This document shows positions 1 through 6,285 of a DNA stretch of 64,000 nucleotides, one piece after another. Each line of letters begins with the position of its first letter. The stretch's first letter is position 1. The translations under genes and the position numbers were made by a program. Origin of the DNA: Nitrospinota bacterium. GTDB taxonomy: Bacteria > JADFOP01. The DNA lies in NCBI GenBank assembly GCA_022562795.1, contig JADFOP010000001.1:62001-126000 (forward strand), given 5' to 3'. The notes below the pieces were generated by a model. The model was given only the letters and a program-made list of their open reading frames with translations, searched no databases and had not been told where the DNA came from.

Positions 1-2
1 GG

Positions 3-8
3 TATAAT
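3..8 (+). promoter_or_regulatory. Possible -10 box at window edge
   Basis: A perfect TATAAT lies about 66 bases before the methyltransferase start at 74. The matching -35 element would be outside the window, so this rests on one hexamer only. Confidence 0.35.
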
Positions 9-73
9 ACTCTCATTCTCATCAGCCGCTCTAACTGTCAGGTCTTCCCAGGCATGTGTCGCGGGGACCAACG

Positions 74-631
74 ATGGCCTCTATTTTGGGTTCAGTGCTT
101 TTCTATCTTATTGTTACCGTGGCTCTGCTGATCATGATCCTGTACGTCCTCCCCGTGGCAGGCGCCTTCTTCTTCACCGGCGGGAGCACCTTCGTTCCTA
201 CAAGCAAGCAAAAGATTGAGAAGGTCCTGGACCTTGTTCCCATGGCCCCAGGGGCGTTGGTGATTGATTTGGGATGTGGCGACGGGCGATTTCTCTTGGC
301 AGCCGAGCGGCGCTACGATGTGGAGGCCGTAGGGTATGATATTAATTTGACGGCCTACCTCCTCGCCCGGCTGAACATCCTGTTGCATCGAGCTCGGGCG
401 CGTGTTTACCTCAAGAACTTTCGAAAAGTAGACCTGGGCCAGGCTGATTACATCTTCTGCTACCTCTTTCCCGACGTGCTTCCAGCCCTGAAGCGTAAAT
501 TTGACGCAGAGCTGAAGGCCGGTTGTGTGGTGGTCTCTTGTGACTACCTAATTGAGGAATGGAGGGAGCCGGAGGTCGTCTCCTACCCGGTGAATAACAA
601 AGAGGAAAAGATATACATCTATCGCGTTTGA
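74..631 (+). CDS. Membrane-anchored class I SAM-dependent methyltransferase
   Basis: The 185-residue protein opens with a hydrophobic segment (about residues 3-34) that should anchor it in the inner membrane. A Rossmann methyltransferase core follows: motif I is VIDLGCGDGRF at about 63-73, and the GYDI acidic end of strand 2 lies near 87-90. The layout of one N-terminal membrane helix followed by a short methyltransferase resembles the FAM173-type lysine methyltransferases, but the substrate cannot be read from sequence. I chose ATG 74 over the in-frame GTG at 56 because a GGGGACC stretch precedes it. The gene stands alone, and a TATAAT at 3-8 may be its -10 box. Confidence 0.75.
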   Translation: MASILGSVLFYLIVTVALLIMILYVLPVAGAFFFTGGSTFVPTSKQKIEKVLDLVPMAPGALVIDLGCGDGRFLLAAERRYDVEAVGYDINLTAYLLARLNILLHRARARVYLKNFRKVDLGQADYIFCYLFPDVLPALKRKFDAELKAGCVVVSCDYLIEEWREPEVVSYPVNNKEEKIYIYRV

Positions 632-909
632 GAGTCCGAGCTGGAGTTGGCGAGGGTGGAATTGGGAGGCTCACGGACCTCAAGAAGCTTGTTAGGAGGG
701 CCGTAACTCATTGGTCCAGGTGGTGGGAAACCCTTCCGAGTTTCCCCTCATGCCAACGCCTCCATGCGTAATTCGTCGTATTCGTCCAGTAATAAAATAG
801 TAATCTGGGTGGTCGGAGGCAGCCCCAAAGCGCCGGATACTTTATAATCCATTGAATATCTTAACGTTAGAAAGAGTACGAAACATAAAACAACTTTTTA
901 TAATTTCCC

Positions 910-939
910 TTGACACAATCCTGAAACCGGTGGTATTAT
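910..939 (+). promoter_or_regulatory. Sigma-70-type promoter for the OFA transporter
   Basis: TTGACA at 910-915 and TATTAT at 934-939 are separated by 18 bp. Transcription would start near 946, about 310 bases before the start codon, leaving a long untranslated leader. Confidence 0.6.
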
Positions 940-1020
940 TGGAGCCCTAAGCATCCGATGCATAATCTATCCAAACTTGTGTGCCAAGTCTACGGCTAGC
1001 ACCTTTAGAATGGGGTTTTT

Positions 1021-1110
1021 AGCTACACCAATATAGGGGGGGGTGATAAATAGTTTGTATTGGAGGAAGCCCCCCACAGCCTATTGTGAGGTTTGGTGGG
1101 CTTCGTAGCT
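1021..1110 (+). promoter_or_regulatory. Candidate structured 5' leader element
   Basis: Two nested helices can be drawn. AGCTAC (1021-1026) pairs with GTAGCT (1105-1110), closing a domain that contains GAAGCCC (1066-1072) paired with GGGCTTC (1098-1104). An inner CACA/TGTG pairing lies between the two arms of the second helix. The two helices abut directly at 1104/1105. There is no terminal T-run, so it is not a simple terminator. It could be a riboswitch-like or protein-bound leader; no known class was recognised. Confidence 0.35.
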
Positions 1111-1139
1111 CATAAGGGATACTCGAGTTGAAAGGGGGT

Positions 1140-1163
1140 GAAGAAGCAACAGAAGAAGCAACA
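1140..1163 (+). repeat. 12-bp tandem direct repeat, two copies
   Basis: GAAGAAGCAACA occurs twice head to tail with no mismatch, in the purine-rich leader between the foldable element and the transporter gene. Confidence 0.85.
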
Positions 1164-1254
1164 AAGGAGAGAATAGTAGTTCAGAAGTGCTTTTTATGTA
1201 GTAGATGAAGTATTCCATGCACTCCACGAAAGAAGTTCTAGAAGGAGCGTCATA

Positions 1255-2511
1255 ATGAATCGTTGGATGATCATGTTTACCGGAACTGCGATTAATATCA
1301 TGCTGGGAGTACTTTACTCCTGGAGCATTTTCGTGGTTCCACTTTCCAAGAAGTTTGGATGGACGCGGGCCCAGCTGAGCTGGCCGTTCACCATGTCAAT
1401 CTTCACCTTCGCTCTAGTGATGGTGGCGGCCGGGAAGTGGCAGGATAAAGTCGGACCCCGGATCGTCTGCGTGACGGGCGGTATCATCATGGGGATCGGC
1501 TTCATCCTGACGAGCTTCGTCACGTCGTTTCCCGCCCTCGTGGTGACCTTCGGGGTCATCGGCGGGGCCGGGGTGGCCTGTAGCTACGTGACGCCCGTGG
1601 TTACATCCATGAAATGGTTCCCAGACAAGAAGGGGTTGGCCGCCGGCATCACAGTCTTTGGATTCGGATTCGGCGCCTTCGTCTTCACGCCAATCGCGGT
1701 GGTCCTCATCAAGAATGTGGGCATCATGAACTCCTTCTTGTACCTGGGCTTCATCTGGATAATCGGCGTCGGCGGTTTGGGCATGCTCCTGCGAGTCCCT
1801 CCCCCGGGCTATAAGCCTGAGGGCTGGGATCCTCCGGCCCCGGCGGTCGGAGTCACGGACGCGGTTGCGGTGGACTGGGAGACTAGGGATATGATTAAGA
1901 CCCCGACCTTCTGGTTGCTGTGGCTTGCCTTCCTCGGCAACGCCAGCGTGGGCATCATGGTGATTTCGATGATCGCGCCCTACGCCAAGACGTTGGGAAT
2001 CAGCGCGGAGACGGCGGCCTTCTTCATCGGCTACCTCTCCATCACCAACGGCTTCGGACGCATCATCGCCGGGTGGCTCTCCGACGCCATCGGGCGGACC
2101 AGGGCCATGGTGCTCATCTTCTCCATCACGACGGTGAACGTATTCCTGCTGCCGATTATGGCGAAGACAGCCGCCGGATATGCAGTCGGCCTGATGATCT
2201 GCGGCGCTTCCTACGGGGCGAACTTCGCCCTCTTCCCCGCGGCCACGGGGGCGTTCTTTGGCTCGAAGAACCTCGGGGGTAACTACGCCGCCGTCTTCAC
2301 CGCATGGGGTGTCGGAGGCGTCATTGGACCGCAGTCCAAGGCCGCGATGTTGCGGAAGTACTCCGCCGGCCTCTCAGGCGAGGAGCTTGTGAGCGCGAGG
2401 CTCCAGGCTTACAAGATTGCCTTCTACATTGGGACGGCCATGGGAATTCTGGCCGTGGTCACGGCGGTCCTCTGCAAGCCTCCAGGGGCGCCACCGGAGC
2501 CGGCTAAGTAA
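1255..2511 (+). CDS. OFA-family MFS transporter (oxalate/formate antiporter family)
   Basis: This 418-residue, twelve-helix major facilitator is an inner-membrane carrier of small organic anions. Family signs are the loop 2-3 motif DKVGPR (64-69), WFPDKKGLAAGI (121-132), the PPPGY..EGW linker (182-191), and the second-half signature GRIIAGWLSDAIGR (268-281). R269 sits where OxlT has its substrate-binding arginine. The helix-11 region reads FTAWG where, as I recall, OxlT carries its essential lysine, so oxalate should not be assumed; other monocarboxylates are possible. GAAGGAG at 1241-1247 supports the start. The gene is monocistronic, with a 310-base leader and a strong terminator at 2549. 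Confidence 0.88.
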   Translation: MNRWMIMFTGTAINIMLGVLYSWSIFVVPLSKKFGWTRAQLSWPFTMSIFTFALVMVAAGKWQDKVGPRIVCVTGGIIMGIGFILTSFVTSFPALVVTFGVIGGAGVACSYVTPVVTSMKWFPDKKGLAAGITVFGFGFGAFVFTPIAVVLIKNVGIMNSFLYLGFIWIIGVGGLGMLLRVPPPGYKPEGWDPPAPAVGVTDAVAVDWETRDMIKTPTFWLLWLAFLGNASVGIMVISMIAPYAKTLGISAETAAFFIGYLSITNGFGRIIAGWLSDAIGRTRAMVLIFSITTVNVFLLPIMAKTAAGYAVGLMICGASYGANFALFPAATGAFFGSKNLGGNYAAVFTAWGVGGVIGPQSKAAMLRKYSAGLSGEELVSARLQAYKIAFYIGTAMGILAVVTAVLCKPPGAPPEPAK

Positions 2512-2548
2512 GCCAGACGCCACAACGGTGGTTTGTTCAGCAGTACCA

Positions 2549-2587
2549 CGAGGAGGGGTTTCCGGTGGGGACCCCTCCTCGTCTTTT
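2549..2587 (+). terminator. Intrinsic terminator after the OFA transporter
   Basis: CGAGGAGGGGT (2549-2559) pairs perfectly with ACCCCTCCTCG (2571-2581), followed by TCTTTT. It isolates the transporter from the next cassette. Confidence 0.92.
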
Positions 2588-2644
2588 ATGTGACGTGTCC
2601 GCGGGTTTATTCGGAATAACTACAAGCCCTGCAATGTTTTTCAG

Positions 2645-2673
2645 TTGAAGCTCTCGCCGTGACTTTGTATATT
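2645..2673 (+). promoter_or_regulatory. Promoter of the ubiquitin-like cassette
   Basis: TTGAAG (2645-2650) and TATATT (2668-2673) are separated by exactly 17 bp. The -10 box ends 33 bases before the first start codon of the four-gene cassette. Confidence 0.55.
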
Positions 2674-2706
2674 GGTAGATACCTTTAACCTTAGGGCGCG
2701 GGACGA

Positions 2707-3846
2707 ATGAAGTCTTCCAGCCCACTTCTTAAGCGAGGTGAGCGCCATCCCCCACCGGAGGTGGCGGATGTGATGGGAGAATACGCCGACGCCCTCGGAA
2801 TGGAGGCCGGCTTCGACGATCCACCGAAGGGGTGGCGCATCTCCCCGCGCGACGGCCGCCTCTGGTGTCTCAACGATGCGGCTCCAATCCCTCCCACCAT
2901 CTTTGGCCGCCTACCCGTTTTGCCTCGCGTGCAGCGGGGCGTTATTTTCGGCCATTCTTTGGCCAAGGACGCCTGCACCGCCATTGGCGAGACCCGCCGC
3001 CCAGGCAGGGGGATGCTCATCCGGGATGACGACCGCCTGGCGGTGGCCGAAGTTAAGCGGACGGCCTGTTACCTCTCCTTCGATCTGCTCTCGTGGCCTG
3101 GCCCCATAGCAGCCATCGTGTTACGCAAGGTGCTCGACGCCGCATTGGCCGCCTGCGGAGATAAGCTTGTGGCCAGCAGTCCCCTATCGACCGATGCCCG
3201 GCAGCTAGCGATTAAGGAGCTTGCCCATCGAACCATGTCGGCCGACGCCGACTGGGCCCGACTGCAGGAGAGGGAGGCCCGTCAAGCCCTCATGGAGGCC
3301 GGCACAAACCACGCTTCCAGCCGCCGTATCCATCTAGAGGAAGAGATCTCCTCTCTGGAAGACAACCTGGCCGAGTTCTCCCGACGCATCACGGTTGACA
3401 GCCGCCGTCTGTTCAAGTACCAGCGGGAGTTGGTGTCCCTCGAAGGCGAAGAGGGGGGCGATCCGGTTGATTTCGCCGAAGAATACGACCGGATTCGGGC
3501 CCATCCCCTCGTCGAGGAGCTTACAGCCCAAGACGACCGGCTCACGGTCACCACCCTTCCCCTGACCGCAACATTTGAGGACGAGCTCATCAACCTCGGA
3601 CGGTTTGAAATCAAAATGCACCTCAACGGAGACCTCAGGATCACCAACCTCACACGGCGGATGTGGACCTACGATCACCCTCACATTCGCGAAGGGGTCC
3701 CGTGCCTCGGGAACATCCAGGAGGGTGTGGCGAAGCTCATCGGCACCTATCAGCTTGCCGTCGTAATTCAGGTTCTCATCGACTTTCTACAGCTCGTCAA
3801 CCCCAAGGAGTGGATCGTCTCTGCCCAGTACTGGCGGGATCCCTAA
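2707..3846 (+). CDS. E2 (UBC)-like conjugating protein with long N-terminal and coiled-coil region
   Basis: This is the first gene of the ubiquitin-like cassette, 379 residues. The C-terminal 100 residues look like an E2 fold: beta-meander strands (about 278-320), then HPHI (324-327) in place of the E2 HPN motif. Six residues after the HPH comes a cysteine in GVPCLGN (C333), at the position of the E2 catalytic cysteine. A helix VLIDFLQ (355-361) and NPKEW (365-369) follow, echoing the E2 tail 'LL..PNP'. Residues 185-250 are charged and predicted coiled coil. Residues 1-180 contain scattered cysteines (54, 90, 121, 150) and match no family I recognise. The E2 assignment is inferred from motif order and gene context. 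JAB starts 14 bases downstream. Confidence 0.72.
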   Translation: MKSSSPLLKRGERHPPPEVADVMGEYADALGMEAGFDDPPKGWRISPRDGRLWCLNDAAPIPPTIFGRLPVLPRVQRGVIFGHSLAKDACTAIGETRRPGRGMLIRDDDRLAVAEVKRTACYLSFDLLSWPGPIAAIVLRKVLDAALAACGDKLVASSPLSTDARQLAIKELAHRTMSADADWARLQEREARQALMEAGTNHASSRRIHLEEEISSLEDNLAEFSRRITVDSRRLFKYQRELVSLEGEEGGDPVDFAEEYDRIRAHPLVEELTAQDDRLTVTTLPLTATFEDELINLGRFEIKMHLNGDLRITNLTRRMWTYDHPHIREGVPCLGNIQEGVAKLIGTYQLAVVIQVLIDFLQLVNPKEWIVSAQYWRDP

Positions 3847-3860
3847 GGGGGGCCTCTCAC

Positions 3861-4520
3861 ATGATTGAGCGTGTTCGCGTAAGCCCCGATGCCTGGAGCC
3901 GGATGCGGCTCTACGTCGAGTGCTGTGACACCGAAATTGGGGGCCTTGGGCTTGGGACCTTGGAAGGTTCAATATTCCACCTCGAAGAGGTGGTCCTCAT
4001 CGAGCAGGATGTCACGGAAATGGATACCCTCCTTTCGCCCGACGGGCTTGCCCGCTTCCTCCACGAGCTCGTGGAGGGAGGCGGGAGCCCGGCTCGGGTC
4101 AAAGTCTGGTGGCACAGCCACGTCAACCACGCGCTTAAGTGGAGCAGGCAGGACGAGGAGACCATCCGCCAGCTCAATCACGACTATCTACTCTCCCTGA
4201 TAGGCAATAAGAGCGGCCAATGGCTATGCCGACTCGACCTCGTCGGGCCTCCAGCCCGAACCGTCGAGCCGGTGCCTCTGGGGCCGACCGAGGTGGCCGG
4301 AGCGGTCGATCCGGCCTTGCGGGCCTCCATCGAGCGGGAGGTCGCCGAAAAAGTAAAGTCGTGGGAGCTAGTGCGCATTCCGGGTCAGGGAGGGTTTTTT
4401 TTCGGCACCGAGATCGTGACGAGCGACTATTCCTACGCCCTTGAAAGCTACGGCTCCTTTCTTCTTCCGTGGGAGGGAAGCCACGGCGACCCCGCCTCCG
4501 GGCCCGAAACGGAGGAATAG
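3861..4520 (+). CDS. JAMM/MPN (JAB) metalloprotease, putative deconjugase
   Basis: The 219-residue protein carries the complete zinc JAMM motif: E25 in the strand TEIGGLGLG, then H85-S-H87, seven residues, S95, and D98 (HxHx7SxxD). Enzymes of this family hydrolyse isopeptide or peptide bonds after the Gly-Gly of ubiquitin-like proteins. The partner Ubl here already ends in Gly-Gly, so I infer deconjugation rather than maturation. The start at 3861 follows AAGGGGGG. Open frame continues upstream but would overlap the E2-like gene, so I rejected it. The E1-like gene begins 9 bases after the stop. The C-terminal third, including FFFGTEIV, has no recognised domain. Confidence 0.88.
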   Translation: MIERVRVSPDAWSRMRLYVECCDTEIGGLGLGTLEGSIFHLEEVVLIEQDVTEMDTLLSPDGLARFLHELVEGGGSPARVKVWWHSHVNHALKWSRQDEETIRQLNHDYLLSLIGNKSGQWLCRLDLVGPPARTVEPVPLGPTEVAGAVDPALRASIEREVAEKVKSWELVRIPGQGGFFFGTEIVTSDYSYALESYGSFLLPWEGSHGDPASGPETEE

Positions 4521-4529
4521 GCGGCGGCA

Positions 4530-5177
4530 ATGGATTACTTCCGGCAGATGGACCTCGTTGATCAGGAGGCCCTCGACATCCCGATGGTGGTTATCGGGTG
4601 CGGGGGGATTGGATCGCTGACCACGCTTGCGCTCGCCAAGATGGGCTGTCACAATCTGACGGTCTACGACGACGACATCATTGAGCCTCACAACCTCCCA
4701 AACCAGGTCTACCGGATGGAGGACACGGGGAAGAAGAAGGTGGATGCCATCGGAGACATCCTGCACTCGTACACCGGAGCACGGATAACCGTCCGGCCCG
4801 AGCGAATAGCCGGCCAAAAGCTTCGGGGCGTCGTCATAAGTGGTGTGGACACCATGGCCGACCGGGTCCGGATCTGGCTCGATTCGGTCAAGTTAAATCC
4901 GGCCGTGCCCCTTTACATCGACGCCCGGATGGGGGGCGAGGTGACCCGGATATATTCCGTTCGCCCCGTCGACCCGTTCCATATCCAGTCGTACGAGGCG
5001 ACGCTCTACAGCGACACCGAGGCCGATCCGCTGACCTGCACCGGACGGACAATTATCTACAACACCTTCGCGATTGCTGGTATCATAACCAGCCAGGTGA
5101 AGAAATTTCTCATGGGGGAGCCGTATCACCGGGAGATTCTCTTTGATCTCCACACTTTGACGCTCAACCACAATTGA
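4530..5177 (+). CDS. ThiF/E1-like ubiquitin-activating enzyme
   Basis: This 215-residue minimal E1 should adenylate the C-terminal glycine of the cassette's Ubl. The nucleotide loop is GCGGIG (23-28), the acidic ribose contacts are in YDDD (46-49), and EPHNLPNQ (52-59) matches the E.HNLNRQ motif. K70 and D107 (SGVD) occupy the conserved lysine and magnesium-binding aspartate positions. C170 in DPLTCTG aligns with the crossover-loop thiol cysteine of MoeB and E1 enzymes, so a thioester intermediate is feasible. The CxxC zinc clamps of MoeB/ThiF are absent. Nothing in the neighbourhood suggests thiamin or molybdopterin synthesis. Confidence 0.87.
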   Translation: MDYFRQMDLVDQEALDIPMVVIGCGGIGSLTTLALAKMGCHNLTVYDDDIIEPHNLPNQVYRMEDTGKKKVDAIGDILHSYTGARITVRPERIAGQKLRGVVISGVDTMADRVRIWLDSVKLNPAVPLYIDARMGGEVTRIYSVRPVDPFHIQSYEATLYSDTEADPLTCTGRTIIYNTFAIAGIITSQVKKFLMGEPYHREILFDLHTLTLNHN

Positions 5178-5205
5178 CCCACCACCAGCAGAAAGGGGGT
5201 TCCTT

Positions 5206-5436
5206 ATGAAGCGGTTGACTGTCGACGAGACTAACATCGAGGTTCGGATGGTCTCGATGGGCCGGGGCGTCCAGAAGTTCGTCCGGGAGAAGGGTATCAA
5301 CGTTGGTGATTTCCTCGACCAGATGGGTGTCGACCAAACCATGGACTTCCGTGTCAACGGCGCCCTGTCGGAACGGTCCCGGCCGCTGGAGCACGGCGAC
5401 CAGGTGCTCATCGTCCCGAAAATCAAGGGCGGTTGA
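5206..5436 (+). CDS. Ubiquitin-like beta-grasp protein ending in Gly-Gly
   Basis: The 76-residue protein (ubiquitin is also 76) has the length and features of the ThiS/MoaD/ubiquitin-like beta-grasp fold. These include a helix-forming segment VGDFLDQMG, FRVNG, the LEHGDQVLIVP strand, and a naked C-terminus IKGG immediately before the stop. The exposed diglycine needs no processing before adenylation by the E1 encoded just upstream. The ribosome-binding site AAAGGGGG is strong, suggesting this small substrate protein is made in excess. With only the E1 and JAB it could be a sulfur carrier; the E2-like neighbour favours protein conjugation. Confidence 0.85.
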   Translation: MKRLTVDETNIEVRMVSMGRGVQKFVREKGINVGDFLDQMGVDQTMDFRVNGALSERSRPLEHGDQVLIVPKIKGG

Positions 5437-5463
5437 TTAACTTCCAGCCCACACACCCATCAG

Positions 5464-5506
5464 CAGAGGCGGTCTGAACGAGAAGGTTGGGCCGCCTCTG
5501 TCCTTC
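5464..5506 (+). terminator. Possible terminator of the ubiquitin-like cassette
   Basis: CAGAGGCGG (5464-5472) pairs perfectly with CCGCCTCTG (5492-5500) across a 19-base loop. The tail TCCTTC is only weakly T-rich. It sits between the Ubl gene and the converging YjbQ gene. Confidence 0.5.
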
Positions 5507-5537
5507 GTCGGATTTGGTTGGAGACCTTGCGGCTCCG

Positions 5538-5951
5538 TCAACCCCCAAGCACCTTGATCACGACCCGCTTGCGTCGCCGTCCGTCGAATTCGGCGTAGTA
5601 GACCTGCTGCCACGGGCCCAGGTCGAGGTGGCCGTCGGTCACAGGTACCAGGACTTGATGATGGACCAGGATGCTCTTTAGGTGCGCGTCGCCGTTGTCT
5701 TCACCGGTTCGGTGGTGGGCGTAGTCCCGGCCGAAAGGGGCGAGTGACTCGAGCATTTCATCGAGGTCTTGGATGAAGCCGGACTCGGCATCGTTCACGT
5801 AGACGGCCGCAGTAATGTGCATTGCGCTCACAAACACGAGCCCCTCCTGGATGCCACTCGCGGCCACAGCAGCCTCGACCTGATCGGTTATATTTACGTA
5901 ATCCCGCCTTTTGTCGATCTCAAACCAGAGATATTCCGTATGGGCGCGCAT
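5538..5951 (-). CDS. YjbQ / UPF0047 family protein
   Basis: The 137-residue protein shows the UPF0047 signatures: [10 protein letters not shown] with the conserved histidine, [32 protein letters not shown], and EFDGRRRKR near the end. Members of this family show weak thiamin-phosphate synthase activity in vitro, and their main role is unsettled. I chose ATG 5951 because GGAGG lies five bases before it; an in-frame GTG at 5963 is the alternative. It converges on the ubiquitin-like cassette, so any functional link is unproven. Confidence 0.88.
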   Translation of the reverse strand: MRAHTEYLWFEIDKRRDYVNITDQVEAAVAASGIQEGLVFVSAMHITAAVYVNDAESGFIQDLDEMLESLAPFGRDYAHHRTGEDNGDAHLKSILVHHQVLVPVTDGHLDLGPWQQVYYAEFDGRRRKRVVIKVLGG

Positions 5952-6039
5952 AGCTCCCTCCACGCAGGTTTCCCGTCATGGATTGAAGGGTTACGACGGG
6001 GGGGTAAGACCGCCTGGGCCGCAGGCGGCCTCGGACCCG

Positions 6040-6249
6040 TCACTCGTTCAAACCTAACTTCTGGTCGCTTTTGGTAATGTATCCCTCTGGGGAGGTGAAT
6101 CCGTCGCAGGTCTTCAGACTGGTGGGCGAGAGGATCCGTTCCAAAGCCGTTCCATCGCATGAGGGGCAATGGGCCTCGTCGCTTGGGCGGAGGAAAAGCT
6201 TCTCGAACTGGATTTCACACCCGAGACACTGGTACTCATAGATGGGCAT
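6040..6249 (-). CDS. FmdB-type zinc-ribbon protein
   Basis: This 69-residue protein starts with the family hallmark MPIYEYQCLGCEIQFE and has a second knuckle CPSCDG, giving a CxxC...CxxC zinc ribbon. FmdB-like proteins are proposed regulators or small metal-binding factors; the function is generally unknown. GGGGAG precedes the start. It lies 36 bases after the FG-GAP lipoprotein gene and may share its transcript. Confidence 0.9.
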   Translation of the reverse strand: MPIYEYQCLGCEIQFEKLFLRPSDEAHCPSCDGTALERILSPTSLKTCDGFTSPEGYITKSDQKLGLNE

Positions 6250-6285
6250 GGTCTGGTCTCCCCGGGGTGTCGCAGACTCCCCGTG

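Larger units (their letters stand above)
632..1254 (+). other. Long non-coding leader region before the OFA transporter
   Basis: I see no convincing reading frame in these 620 bases. They hold a weak hairpin at 725-746 (GGGAAAC/GTTTCCC, no T-run), an isolated TATAAT at 843-848, a clear promoter at 910-939, a foldable element at 1021-1110, a 12-bp tandem repeat at 1140-1163, and a purine-rich stretch ending in the transporter's GAAGGAG ribosome-binding site at 1241-1247. A transcript from the promoter would have a leader of about 300 bases. Confidence 0.6.

Noticed and set aside
725-746. Terminator after the first methyltransferase gene
   Set aside because: A GGGAAAC/GTTTCCC hairpin is present, but no T-rich tract follows it.
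3663-3860. N-terminal extension of the JAMM protein by about 66 residues
   Set aside because: It would overlap the conserved E2-like C-terminus in another frame. ATG 3861 has a good ribosome-binding site and begins just before the domain.
2707-5436. PRTRC plasmid cassette
   Set aside because: It shares the idea of Ubl, ThiF and JAB proteins, but no ParB-related gene or other PRTRC partner is present and the surroundings are chromosomal housekeeping genes.
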